Under the pieces are notes generated by a model. The model searched no databases. It was given only the letters and a program-made list of their open reading frames with translations, and was not told the DNA's origin. Made by a program: the position numbers and the translations under genes. From contig NC_090261.1 in assembly GCF_037325665.1 (NCBI RefSeq), forward strand, positions 2,480,023 through 2,544,022: 64,000 nt of DNA. Reading direction: 5' to 3'. The stretch's first letter is position 1. Each line of letters begins with the position of its first letter. Of this stretch, positions 35,255-47,400 are shown piece by piece. The stretch comes from Littorina saxatilis. Its lineage: Eukaryota > Mollusca > Gastropoda > Littorinimorpha > Littorinidae.

Positions 35255-36008
35255 TCTTTCTTCTTCTTGTTTGCTTGGCGTATTTGTTTATTGTTTGTTG
35301 TTGTTGTTGTTGTTTGCCTTTGCGATATCATTTCTAAATGTTGACCGGTGTTTTACGAAGCATGTATGTTAACATAGGGAAATGAATAAATGCCTAAGTA
35401 GGCCTAAGTAATAGATATATAAGCCTAAATGATAAACATTGATAAATGAATAGATGTTTGAATGCAGTTATTTGCACTTGCTTGAAACAAAACTTAGTAT
35501 CATTGGAAGCGTTAACTATATCTTTTTGGAAAGTCCGAGACCTTTACAATACATGCTATAATTATATTCATTCTTCATCTAGTCAAGCCAGAACGATGAG
35601 ACATAGCCCACAGTAAAGTACCCGGCACTATGTGTAGTTTGTACAATACAATTAAGCCGCAACAACAGACAACCAAGCAAAAACTACAACAACAAAAACA
35701 CACCCAAAGGCATGTATATTTAAATTGTTCGTTTGACAGATACTCCGTGTAGATACGACAACGTTAACCGGCTGAACAGGGGACGGTTGTGCGGGTGAGT
35801 AAAGCACTTGTACACTGCATACACTCTTTCTTGCTGCAGACAAGTTAGTCGTCAGCTCTTGCCATACTCGAGGATCTATGTACACGCCACAATGCACTAC
35901 TAAGTGCTAATGTCCTGTTCTCTTCAGGATACGTAGGATTTTAATCTGTATACCTCCCACATAAGATTTCCGCGAAGATATTAATCGCAAGTGTAATCCA
36001 TGTATTTA
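35255..36008. other. Region upstream of gene 2
   Basis: Nothing recognised. The promoter and noncoding first exon of gene 2 may lie here or further upstream. Confidence 0.3.
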
Positions 36009-36014
36009 TGAGAG

Positions 36015-36089
<75 letters not shown>

Positions 36090-36115
36090 CTGACACACAC
36101 ACACGCACACGCACA

Positions 36116-36189
<74 letters not shown>
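36009..36189. repeat. GA then CA microsatellite upstream of gene 2
   Basis: ~80 bp GA then ~100 bp CA, ending about 105 bp before the exon 1 acceptor of gene 2. Confidence 0.95.
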
Positions 36190-36192
<3 letters not shown>

Positions 36193-36312
36193 TCGTGAAG
36201 GGATAGATGGGTGGAGAGATCAAATAACATAGAATGTTTCATCCACGATCCAATAACTAAACACCTGCCACTATTCGCTTCTTTCTTCTCTAGAACATCA
36301 CAGGGAGCGTGC

Positions 36313-39194
36313 ATGATGGAAAGGAGCGGAGGCCCGAGACGCGCTCTGCTGACGGAGGTCAACCTGAGATACCTGAGGATCGCTCTTTACGCTGCACTCT
36401 TCATCTTCGCCTTCTTCGTCGTCATCCCCGTCCCCCTCACCACGGTACGTCCCCCTCACCACGGTACGTCCCCCTCACCACGGTACGTCCCCCTCACCAC
36501 GGTACGTCCACCTCACCACGGTAAGTCCCCCTCACCACGGTACGTCCCCCTCACCACGGTACGTCCCCCTCACCACGGTAAGTCCCCCTCACCACGGTAC
36601 GTCCCACTCACCACGGTACGTCCCCCTCACCACGGTACGTCCCCCTCACCACAGTACGTCCACCTCACCACGGTACGTCCACCTCACCACGGTACGTCCC
36701 CCTCACCACGGTACGTCCCCCTCACCACGGTATGTCCCCCTCACCACGGTACGTCCCCCTCACCACGGTACGTCCCCCTCACCACGGTACGTCCCCCTCA
36801 CCACGGTACGTCCCCCTCACCACGGTACGTCCCCCTCACCACAGTACGTCCACCTCACCACGGTACGTCCCCCTCACCACGGTATGTCCCCCTCACCACG
36901 GTACGTCCCCCTCACCACGGTACGTCCCCCTCACCACGGTACGTCCCCCTCACCACGGTACGTCCCCCTCACCACGGTACGTCCCCCTCACCACGGTACG
37001 TCCCCCTCACCACGGTACGTCCACCTCACCACGGTACGTCCCCCTCACCACGGTACGTCCACCTCACCACGGTATGTCCCCCTCACCACGGTACGTCCCC
37101 CTCACCACGGTACGTCCCACTCACCACGGTACGTCCCCCTCACCACGGTACGTCCACCTCACCACGGTATGTCCCCCTCACCACGGTATGTCCCCCTCAC
37201 CACGGTACGTCCCCCTCACCACGGTACGTCCCCCTCACCACGGTATGTCCCCCTCACCACGGTATGCACCACAGTCTCGTTTTACAGCCCAGCCTGCCCA
37301 TACACACATTTCACAATGCAAGTTTCACAAGTCTTACAAGTTTCACAAGTCTTACAAGTTTTTAATAAGGTTTTGGCCACAGGGGAAGAAAACAAACAAC
37401 CCACACACAACAACAAAATTAATCCAATATTGAACAACCTCACGAAACCAACCACCTGTCAACTACGACCGTCCAGAGGATTCTAATATCGAACACATGT
37501 CTATAACGACCATCCCAAGAATCCCAGACATGTTTTTCTTCTTTATAATCAACCTTTCCATAGCAAACACCTGTATTTAACGACCATCCCAAAGGACCGC
37601 AGACATGTCTTTCTTACATATTATTCACCTTTTCATAGCGACAACTTTTCTATAACGACCCTTCTCATGTAAACCGTTTTGTAAATCACCATATGTAATT
37701 TATTCCTTTCTCAACAACAATAGAAAAGTACGATTTTCCCCTCCATGTTAATGAATTGTGTGCGACTCATATTCATGTTTAATACGTTTCGCAAGCGTTT
37801 TAACGTCAATAACTCTGGCACCAGTGGCATTGTATTGACACTGTTGGCTGGTCCCGAGGCCGTTCTTTCATGGTAGGTACCACTGCAAAAAATAAAGACA
37901 CATTAATGTAAGTGTATGAAATGTCCGCTTAGTGTTGTATTGTGCTCTCTCGCCAGAAGAAGATCGGTGGCTGTTTCCTGTTCTCTGACTTCAGCCACTT
38001 CGGGCCCTACTCCAACTGTAACTACAGCCTGGCCATGGCCGTGTTGCTCCAGATGCTCTACACGACCTTCAGGCTCGTCGTCCTCGTCCTGGCCTTGCTG
38101 GGCAGGCTGACCAACAGGTCCGTACAGTGGAACCCCCCTTTTAAGACCTCCACAAATCTGAGAAAATCAGGTCTTAAAAAAGAGGGAGTGTAAAAATGGA
38201 GTTAAAGTTGGAGGGGTTATGAACAAGAAATGGGAAAAAGGCAAGGTTTTAAAAGGGAGAAAGTCTTAAATTGGGGGTCTCACAAGGAGGTTCCACTGTC
38301 CCAGCATGTCTTAAGTATCATCATCATCTTCTCAGACATGTTTTTTGATCTTTAGCGCACTTGCAATGCGCGTGTGCAGTTTACATGACTAATCTTGCTG
38401 ATAAGCGTCCTAATTACAAAATGGTTCATGTTGCAATGACTGTCATTATCGCCAAGATGTTCCTCTTCTTGCTAGGAAGTGTTATGATTGCGAACATTTT
38501 TATGTTCTTGATAACTTCCTTGATTACGAAATTGTCCATGTTCTTGCTAATTGACATGATTACAAAGTTGTTCACGTTCACGATACAAACTTGAAGGATG
38601 ACCAAGCTGTTGACGTGGCTGTTGTATTGTTGACAGGTCCTTGCTGCTGACCGACAATGTGGAGATGGTGTACACTGCGCTGGACACAGTGTCGTCTCTC
38701 CTCATCCTCATCTCTGCCTGCATCCTGTCTGCTGGCATCGGCTACACGTGTTCCGACGTGCCCAACCATCTTCTGTGAGCTGCATCTTTTTATGCATAAT
38801 GTTTCCCTTAGGGAACCCCCCCATTTCAGAGCCCCTTTTATACCCCTGCTCCATGTAAAGACGTCTTCATGTGCAGTGTATATAGTTTATCAAGCTGCAC
38901 CTGTATCTGGAAATATTTTGCTTTCTTGACAAAAGCCCATTGAAGATCCCCCTCTCTTTAAAGCTGTCCATTCATAGGTGAAAGTATGCAGTATACAGTT
39001 TTTAAAGTTTCACCTTGTTGTTGTTGTTGTTTTTGTTGTTGATGTTGTTGTTGTTGTTGTTGTTGTTGTTTTTGAAAACATACGCTCGGAAATACTGATA
39101 ATTGACCATGATATTTTGGCCTGTAAATGTAAGATCCCGTCAGTCTGTAAGAAGTAGGCCTAAATCGATTAGAAATGTCGTGCGTGCGTGTAAA

Positions 39195-39233
<39 letters not shown>

Positions 39234-39422
39234 CGTCTTTAATGTAACGTTAAGTTACCAACATACTTTTTCAATGAACAGCTATTGTTTTGGTGTTATC
39301 TGGTTGTTAACTTTGTTTGGTTGTCCTGTACAGCTGCACGGATTATCAGATCAACGGGGACGACACTGCGGCTCACAAGATGCGTGTTGCTGAGGTAGGC
39401 AATGTGGCCACAAGTTTGCAAT

Positions 39423-39464
<42 letters not shown>

Positions 39465-39482
39465 GCACACACACACACACTG

Positions 39483-39516
<34 letters not shown>

Positions 39517-40551
39517 ACACACACACCGGAAGACAGATACCAACCGGTGTTAGTTGTTTGCTATTAGACAAAGTAGCTTGTTCTCTACGGAAGCCACCAT
39601 ATCCACAGATACGAAAAAAGAATGATAATTTTGATACAACATAGTTTGAAAACAGGAAAAGAATTATACGGAAGCGGACAAACTAGACAGAAAAAGCAAG
39701 TAACAATATTGTCAATTGATGCTAAACTGATTCAAAGCTGGGGAAAATAGTGAGGGGAAGGGAAAGAAGGACACAAGTGTGCTTTATGATATTAATAACA
39801 TCCTGTCCACCAGGCGGGGGCGTGGATCAGCTTCGTCCTGTGGCTCCTCCTGGTGCACACTGGCATCTTCTGGCTCTTCCGCCAAGGGAAGCTACCCTTC
39901 GTGTTCAAAGCTAAAGCTTCCGATGAGAGCGGAACGGCAAATGTAGCGGAGACCTCGACACCAGCCACAGACACTACGGCCCGGGATGTTGCTGACGTGG
40001 ATTTTGACGTTGCTCCCACCGCTACCATGGACACGTCTGCTTCAACCGGTCATCCTTCCCCTCCTCCTTCTCCTTCCATTGATACTTATTCAACGGTTGA
40101 CAAGTCTAACAATCACAAGTCTCCTTCAAACGATCACAAGTCTCCTTCAAAGGACCATAACTCTACTCCTTCAAAGGACCACAAGTCTCCTTCAAAGGAT
40201 GACAAGTCTTCCTCAAAGGATCACAAGTCTCCTTCAAAGGATCACAAGTCTCCTTCAAAGGATCACAAGTCTCCTTCAAAGGATCACAAGTCTCCTTCAA
40301 AGGGCCATGGTATAGCTGGTGCTGATCCTAAAACTCCATATCCTCCCCCAGACAATCCTCCGTCAAAAGTTCACAATTCTCGCTTACGGGTGTCCGGCGC
40401 TCCTTTAAGGGTGTCGAATGCTCCTTTAAGGGTGTCTAAGGCTCCTTTGCAGGTGTCCAGTTCTGCCCATGATGCCCCTCCTCACTATTCCCCCACTGCT
40501 GACCCTTACGCCTTTTCCAACAATGCCTACGATCCTGACACCAACTGCTGA
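36313..40551 (+). CDS. TMEM179-like four-span membrane protein with long repetitive tail, gene 2
   Basis: Exons 36313-36444, 37957-38117, 38637-38774, 39334-39394 and 39814-40551 give 409 residues. Spans lie near 21-40, 69-93, 108-128 and 168-186. Loop cysteines are C50, C65, C136 and C145. TM4 begins AEAGAWISFVLWLLL, almost as in gene 1. The 220-residue cytoplasmic tail is specific to this copy: about eight HKSPSKD heptads near 40100-40305, then RVSxAPL octads. It is basic, disordered in appearance and rich in possible phosphosites. An acceptor TTCTTTCTTCTCTAG at 36293 shows there is an upstream noncoding exon. Two ATGs in tandem (36313, 36316) could both start. The exon 1 donor is the first of 44 tandem donors. 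The exon 2 donor is weak (CAG|GTCCGT) and has a MITE seven bases downstream. Family assignment rests on the same pattern as gene 1. Confidence 0.8.
36430..37264 (+). repeat. 19-bp array of the exon 1 donor, 44 donor copies
   Basis: Exon 1 ends GTCCCCCTCACCACG|GTACGT, and this 15 nt of exon plus GTAC is repeated with a 19-bp period: GT at 36445, 36464 and so on to 37262. All three forward frames are open across it. Every third donor (15 of 44) keeps the phase of exon 2 and would insert VRPPHHGTSPSPRYVPLTT units into loop 1. Two copies, at 36521 and 36578, have the better consensus GTAAGT but are out of phase and would hit a stop early in exon 2. Confidence 0.93.
37265..37956. other. Gene 2 intron 1, 3' part
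   Basis: AT-rich. Near the start CAAGTCTTACAAGTTT repeats a few times. The acceptor CTCTCTCGCCAG lies at 37956. Confidence 0.5.
38125..38298. mobile_element. CAGTGGAAC-type MITE beside a splice donor
   Basis: TA|CAGTGGAACCCCCCTTTTAA at the left, GGAGGTTCCACTG at the right, and an inner GGTCTTAAAAAAGAGGG. It sits at intron positions +8 onward, so the exon 2 donor GTCCGTA provides its left TA. The right flank is TC, so the duplication has decayed. Confidence 0.75.
39020..39235. repeat. Two (GTT)n tracts, gene 2 intron 3
   Basis: Trinucleotide GTT runs near 39020-39070 and 39195-39232. Confidence 0.88.
39426..39527. repeat. CA microsatellite, gene 2 intron 4
   Basis: (CA)n with CTGGCA and CTGACA breaks, 31 bp after the exon 4 donor. 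Confidence 0.92.
40100..40308 (+). repeat. 21-bp coding minisatellite in the gene 2 tail
   Basis: GATCACAAGTCTCCTTCAAAG units encode DHKSPSK. They are nearly identical over the last five copies and more diverged upstream. All are in frame. Confidence 0.92.
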
Positions 40552-40981
40552 AGGTGGTGCTCCTGGGGCCTGACCTCTCCACTGAAGCCCAGAGTCAGGC
40601 CTTCCTGCAGCGGCTTCACGGCGTCTTTGATGGAATGGAAAGGAGTAAGTATCTCTGTGGGCAAGCGAGTATGGCGTGGAGCTTCACTAGTGTTAATCTG
40701 CATGAGCTAGGTGCTTTTCTGACTGGAATCAACGTCACTTGCCACTTGAACACTTGCAGCGAATGACGATGTACTCGCACAGCCTTTGTTGCCGGATGTA
40801 TGTCCTACACGTCACATATGCATTGCATTGTCGGGTGTTTTTACATTTAGTCAAGTTTGTGTAGTTTGAAGAGTCCGTCCACATATTAACGCATTTAAGA
40901 CTTTCTACAGTACGTGTTAAATTCATACGCTTTAGTATAACATTTCTTTGAATAGGGAGATTTGATTGGCGATGTTTTCTA

Positions 40982-41391
40982 CTCAATCAATCAATCAATG
41001 AGGCTTATATCGCGCATATTCCGTGGGTACAGTTCTAGGCGCTCTGCAGTGATGCCGTGTGAGATGAAATTTTATACGGCCAGTAATTGCAGCCATTTCG
41101 GCGCATATTTACCTTTCACGGCCTATTATTCCAAGTCACACGGGTATAGGTAGACAATTATTAACTGTGCCTAAGCAATTTTTGCCAGGAAACCCTTTTG
41201 TCAATCGTGGGATCTTTAACGTGCACACCCAATGTAGTGTACACGGGGGGGGAGTTCGGACACCGAAGAGAGTCTGCACACAAATTTGACTCTGAAATAA
41301 ATTTCCGCCGAACCTGGGATCGAACTCACGCTGACAGCGGCCAACTGAATACAAATCCAGCGCGCTACCACCTGATCTATATCCCCGCCCG
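40982..41391 (-). mobile_element. tRNA-headed SINE (minus strand)
   Basis: Reverse complement of the SINE at 43132-43546, almost full length: (CAAT)n tail at 40982, tRNA-like head at 41391 with A box (TATAGATCAGGTGGTAGCGC) and B box (GAGTTCGATCCCAGG). Confidence 0.85.
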
Positions 41392-41570
41392 ATTGTGTGA
41401 AGAGATTGTGTGATTTGCTTGCTTCATTGAACCTTGTAGGTCATATTTTATGTTCCTAGACTCATTCACTATACTGCGTAACTTGAAAGCACTGCAAGAA
41501 AAAACGGGTTTGACTGCAGCTTTGCACTGCTGTCTTTTACGTTTACTATTTTACATATTATATTATATGA

Positions 41571-41900
41571 AGTCTTATATCGCGCGCGTATCTCCAGACT
41601 CGGACTCAAGGCGCAGGGATCTATTTATGCCGTGTGAGATGGAATTTTTTACACAATACATCACGCATTCACATCGACCAGCAGATCGCAGCCATTTCGG
41701 CGCATATCCTACTTTTTACGGCCTATTATTCCAAGTCACACGGGTATTTTGGTGGACATTTTTTTTTTATCTATGCCTATACAATTTTGCCAGGAAAGAC
41801 CCTTTTGTCAATCGTGGGATCTTTAACGTGCACACCCCAATGTAGTGTACACGAAGGGACCTCGGTTTTTCGTCTCATCTGAAAGACTAGCACTTGAACC
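41571..41900 (-). mobile_element. Related SINE, head diverged (minus strand)
   Basis: Shares the SINE body (GCCATTTCGGCGCATAT, ATCGTGGGATCTTTAACGTG) with 40982-41391, but the head region differs (CTCGGTTTTTCGTCTCATCT). It represents another subfamily. Confidence 0.7.
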
Positions 41901-42410
41901 CACCACCTAGGTTAGGAAAGGGGGGAGAAAATTGCTAACGCCCAAACGTGAATGCTATCTAAATCCGTGATCGAATAATCCAAATGTTTTCAACTAATCT
42001 TTTATAGCAATTTAGAAACCAGACGTTTTCTTACTTAACATTTTGTTTCTAACCTACTTGTTTTACATGTGTTACACGATTTGTGGTTGTGACTGAGCTA
42101 TTCTCTGATTAAAGCATGCTGGTTCGTTGTTTCACTGTTCGTTTTGGCATGTCGTATTATCATTTACATGTTTCTAGTATTATTGTATACACGGAGATCT
42201 CTATTTGCACACGTAGCTCATAGGTAAATAAAATGTATTGAGTTAATGTTTCACGTGTTGAGTGCATTCCATGTTGTTCACATACGAAGCAGGGGCTTTA
42301 ATTTTGTATTACCCATAACCACTCTCTGTGTCTCTCTCGTGTCTGTCCTTTTAGCGAATATGTGGTAACAACGGTTTCCACACATTAGAACAGGAAGAAG
42401 AAAAATTCAA

Positions 42411-42458
<48 letters not shown>

Positions 42459-43131
42459 ATCGGTTGTTGCTGCTGTTGTTGTTTGACTGTTTTCGCTTTT
42501 GTTCCGTTTAATTTTATTGGCTGTGTTTTTGGTTTTGTTTCTGTTTTATTTTGATATCGTTCTTGTTGTCGTTGCTGCTTCGGCAGTACCCATTAGGCAT
42601 CTTACTCGTAACACTTAGTAAGGTGCACTTTAAGTGGCAATAAAAATGTTCAGAAAGTGTGAATCAAGTCATGAAAGTATCACAAAACACGCACCTGATC
42701 CGACCCTTTCTATAGTGCATTTTACAAAATTATTCTTTTTGCACTGCTTAACTATCTGAGTTGGAGTGACAGTCATGCAACACTCGCACAGGCACAGAAC
42801 AGACAGAATAATGAATACATCAAATTGATGAACCACAAGGTGAAACAACTGCATGATTATTTAAACACATATATTCGTCAGATTTTGTTTTTCGATGCGA
42901 ACGCACACCACCAACAACTAAAATACACAGAAGCGATGGTCTTATGCTGGATTACTGGATTTCGATTTTAACATAGATTTAAAGGCTCTAACGTTCTACT
43001 TTATGTTATGCAAGCTTATGAAACTGAGACTTTCTTGTGGAATGAATAATCATGCAGTTTTAGACTGAAAGTTGTTGCTAACATTTCAAACTGCTGGATT
43101 AGTAGCTCTATAGCTCACAGGGTGCGACTCT
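41901..43131. other. Intergenic stretch between genes 2 and 3
   Basis: Holds a GT microsatellite (42413-42455) and a possible poly(A) signal AATAAA at 42227-42232, 1.7 kb past the gene 2 stop. Nothing else was recognised. Confidence 0.35.
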
Positions 43132-43546
43132 GGGCGGGGATATAGCTCAGTTGGTAGCGCGCTGGATTTGTATTCAGTTGGCCGCTGTCAGCGTGAGTTC
43201 GATCCCAGGTTCGGCGGAAATTTATTTCACAGAGTCAACTTTGTGTGCAGACTCTCTTCGGTGTCCGAACCTCCCCCCGTGTACACTACATTGGGTGTGC
43301 ACGTTAAAGATCCCACGATTGACAAAAGGGTCTTTCCTGGCAAAATTGCTTAGGCACAGTTAATAATTGTCTACCAGGCTATACCCGTGTGACTTGGAAT
43401 AATAGGCCGTGAAAGGTAAATAAGCGCCGAAATGGCTGCAATCTACTGGCCGTATAAAATTTCATCTCACACGGCATCACTGCAGAGCGCCTAGAACTGT
43501 ACCCACGGAATATGCGCGATATAAGACTCATTGATTGATTGATTGG
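43132..43546 (+). mobile_element. tRNA-headed SINE (plus strand)
   Basis: Head GGGCGGGGATATAGCTCAGT with A box TAGCTCAGTTGGTAGCGC and B box GAGTTCGATCCC, a ~330-bp body, and an (ATTG)n tail. The head is tRNA-derived, but the body and tail show it is a SINE, not a tRNA gene. Confidence 0.88.
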
Positions 43547-44128
43547 TCTAGTGATTGACAATTTGCAAGTGTTAACTCCAGGGGCCTGTGTGTGGGCGTG
43601 GCGAACAGTTTTGCCCCTCCAGTGGTGAGGAAAACAATGAATATAGCCTACTGTGCGGGGGCAACACTGTTTTTGTCAATTTGTTGATTTTGGCTTAGTT
43701 TATCCTAAGCGGAAGGAAGAAAACACATCTGACAAATCCGGTTATCTGGCTTTTTCGTCGTGTTGTATCCGGAATTTTAAACACTCCACGTTTTGTGTTG
43801 CAAACTGTTGAAAAAATGCAATGTTCACTGCTAACATCTAGCCGAATATCGGAGTTTTAACACCAAGTGAACTTTGAAATACTCTGTAAACCCATACTGT
43901 AAACATGCATATATATATGATCGAAGAATTTTGTTTTGTTTATTTGTTTGTTAGTTAGTTAGTTAGTTAGTTTGTTTGTGTTTGTTTGTTGGTTTGTCTG
44001 GTTTCAAGTTTGGTGAAAACTCTCACCTGAGAGTTGAGTATGAGCCGGTGACTCTGCATGTGGCTTTAACATGGCAAAAACAAATAAATGGGCAAAATGC
44101 CAAACAACTCAAGTGGCGTACAGGGCAT

Positions 44129-44214
44129 GCATACACTTGACTCTGTACGAGTCAGTCTCAACACAGACAGTGCATACACTTGACTCTGTACGAGTCAGTC
44201 TCAACACAGACAGT
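44129..44214. repeat. 43-bp tandem duplication
   Basis: Two identical copies of GCATACACTTGACTCTGTAC... lie about 285 bp upstream of the gene 3 ATG. Confidence 0.9.
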
Positions 44215-44473
44215 GCGAGTAACAGTGGCAGGGCCCAGTGTGCACACGGTACTCGACACAAACGGACCCCAAGGATGTAAATGGCTCAACTTGCTTGACT
44301 AGGAACTTGTCACACTTGTGTCGCTAGTACATTGTCTATTTCTCTTCGCCAACGCCAAAGGAAAACGCTGTCAGAAATGAGATGTATGACGGTGTGCTAG
44401 AGCAATCTCCTCCATAACACAGTTGATGAGTTGTGTGTGTTGAACTAAACACTACTGCTTGACTGAGACGGCC

Positions 44474-44485
44474 ATGCGGAAGTGA
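44474..44485 (+). promoter_or_regulatory. Short upstream ORF before gene 3
   Basis: ATG CGG AAG TGA lies 25 bases before the ATG of gene 3. If it is in the transcript it is a minimal uORF that could lower initiation. The transcript start is not visible. Confidence 0.3.
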
Positions 44486-44498
44486 ATTTCGTGACACC

Positions 44499-47400
44499 AT
44501 GGAAGTGTTGACCGAGGGCAACGTGAGGATCGTGACAGTAGTGATCTGTAGTGTGCTGTCCTTCTGCGCACTTCTCGTCATTGTTTCTCTCTCCCTCATC
44601 TTGGTGAGTTGACAGTGTGCGTGTGTGTGTGTGTGCCTGTATTGCCTGTGTGTATAATGTGTGTGTGCGTGTTTGTGTGTGTGTGTGTGTAGCGATGTGT
44701 GTGTGTCTGTGTGTCTGTCTGTGTGTGTGTGCTTGTGCGTGCTTGCATGTATAGATTGTGTGTATAGTGTGTGTGTGTGTGTGTGTGTGTCTGTGTGTAG
44801 CGGTGTGTGTGTGAGTGTAGTAGTGCTGTGTGTGTGTTTGTGTGTGTGTGTGTTTGTCAGTGTGGTTCTTTCAGAATCGCTTGTCACATGTGTGTCAGTA
44901 CTGAGTAGTCATTGATAGTGTGACTCACTAAGAGTAAGTGAAATAGTCGTAACTTGTTCAAGTGAACATCCGCAACTTAGGAGTATGGTATAATATACAG
45001 TTCGTAAAATGTAGCATTGAATTCCTTATGTTAGGCCTATAGCCCAAAGACCTGCGACTGTATTGGTATAAGTACGGTAAGTCGCACTTGTTGCACTTGT
45101 TGGGTTTGGTTTGAGACTGAGGCTTCACAAGGGACCGACACGGGTCAACTTTATGTGCGGACTCAGAGACGGTATCCATGTTCCACGCCCGTGTCACCAC
45201 TGTGGCACGTAAAAGACCTCGGCCATTCGGCTGCCATAAGTGCAGGTGGCTGATTATAAATAAACACGCAGACACCTGGGTAGCGGGACTCTGTTGCTGC
45301 TAGCTTTCCACTTGGAGGAAGCCACCCGAATTTCCCAGCGTTGACCAGTACAATAAAGTTATGAAAATGAGAAAAAAAGTGCAGTATAGGCCAGATAGAG
45401 AAGTTGTTAGGAGTAGGGAGGAGACGGATGAACGAAGAAACGCGATAGAACAGAATGATAATGAAGTGGATTGTCTTGATATATAAATGTCTTCACTTCT
45501 TTGATCATATATATATGACTAAGTGCCAAAAGGTGCGCACGAAAAGCGGACAAAGGGGCTAAAAAATAAAAGTTGACAAACACGACTGATATTGTGATTT
45601 TTGTTAAGACAACAGATGCTGGAACCCAATTACGAAAAGAAAAGATAAATTTACCCAAATGATTTTACAAATAACGATAATTTTGTTCGTTATATCATTC
45701 AAAACGGCACTGAGTCATAGCATTAAGGTTATCTCGCACGTTTTTAAAGCTAGGGCTTTGAAACTTGGCACACAACCAAAGTATAATGACCTCCAGGTAT
45801 GGTGCACATCACACTAAACAACATTGAATTTCAAGGTCACAGCGAGGTTAAATTTCCTTTGCAAACTGGAAAATTGTCGTTGTCACGTCTTACATGTTTT
45901 AATACTAGATCAGTTAGACTTTACATACTTCACATACTTTCAGCATTTTTATAAAACCTCATTAAAAGTGACCTGCTTGTTAATCTTTGTCAAAGTTCAA
46001 GGTCACAGCGGGGTCACATCTGGTCCAAATGTGGAATATTTTCAATTTATTCAGCGCGTTTATAGCACGAGCTTTGAAAATACACACAGTTCTAGTGTAT
46101 AATGTTCACACACGATTAAAGTCTGGTTGAAAAAGTCAAGGTCACAGCAGGGTCGCGTTGAGGTCAAACATATACATTTTTCAATGAGGTTTTCTCATAT
46201 GTTTTTGAAGCTAGGGCCTTGAAACTTGGCACACTACGCAAGTTAAATTAAACCTCATCAAATTCCAAGGTCACAGTAAGGTTAAAGATCCTTTAAGGAT
46301 ATTTTCTAAAAAAGGTGACCGCCTGGTTAATGTTTGTCAAATTTCAAGGTCACAGCAGTGCCATCTGGCTTAAACTTTGAAAAATTGTCAATTTCTTCAA
46401 CTAGTTTTATAGTGTTTGAAGTCATTCACACATGATGAAAGTCTGGTTGATAAAATCAAACGTCAAGGTCGCAGCGGGGTCGCATTGAAGTCAGACACAT
46501 ACAATTGTCATTTTCACGAACGCCTTTTAAGCAACACCTTTGAAACTTCACACATTCCAAAGTTTTGATGTTGTTTGGTTATAATCAAAGTGTGGTCAAT
46601 TTCCATGATTGAGAGCAATCAGAGGGGTCAAGTTGAGGTCACACAAAAGAGATTAAATTGTCGACACAACAGATGAGACTGGCTACCACTGTTTATTTTA
46701 ATACACTTTTATGCAAATTTTAAATTGTGTTCAACCATATACACCAAACTCACCCAAACTCCTGAAACATCCAAGAAAAGGAAAAATGTGTCCAAGCAAG
46801 GAAAAACGCCATTTCTTCAAAGGCTGGAATAACTACAGAGGCAGCCGCGTCATTACACACAATGCAATTACGTCATACATCATACATTTCTATGAGTCAT
46901 GTTGAATGGAATGGTGGCATGTGCCTCTATTCTAGCTAACAACAAAGCTGAAAAAATGAATATTATCTGTTTGTTTTGTTTGTTTTACCCGTACGAGACC
47001 TTTCTGTGACCTTGACATGTGACAAGGATCTACCTTAACTTCTTTAAGTCGGAGTTGAGAGTTGTGTGATGTTTGAAGGCTCTCCCTTTAAAAAAAACTG
47101 AGATAATGATGCATTTTCGTGTTTTTGATTTGCCCATGTGACCTTGAGATTCGACAAAGGTCAACAAGACTTTAACCGTGTATGGAGGCTATTAAGCCCA
47201 AAAATGTGAACTTTCAAGGTTCTTGCTTTGAAAAACTCTGAGAAAAAGGTTATGTTTTTTTTTTTACCCACACGAGACCCTGCTATGACCTTCACATTTC
47301 TCAAGGATCAACCTTGAATTCTCCATGTTGAACAATCATTAAGCAAAAGCGTTGTTTGAAGTTTGAAGGTTCTAGCTTCAAAAATCTCTGAAAAAATATG

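Noticed and set aside
36211-37486. Large Pro/His-rich proteins encoded in three frames
   Set aside because: Frames are open because the 19-bp unit lacks stops; only the part up to a donor in phase can be coding, so it is treated under gene 2.
40843-40860. Seventh copy of the hairpin-start element
   Set aside because: Only about 15 bases match; the rest of the element is absent.
43132-43205. tRNA gene (A and B boxes present)
   Set aside because: It is the head of a SINE with conserved body and ATTG tail, and the cloverleaf is not preserved.
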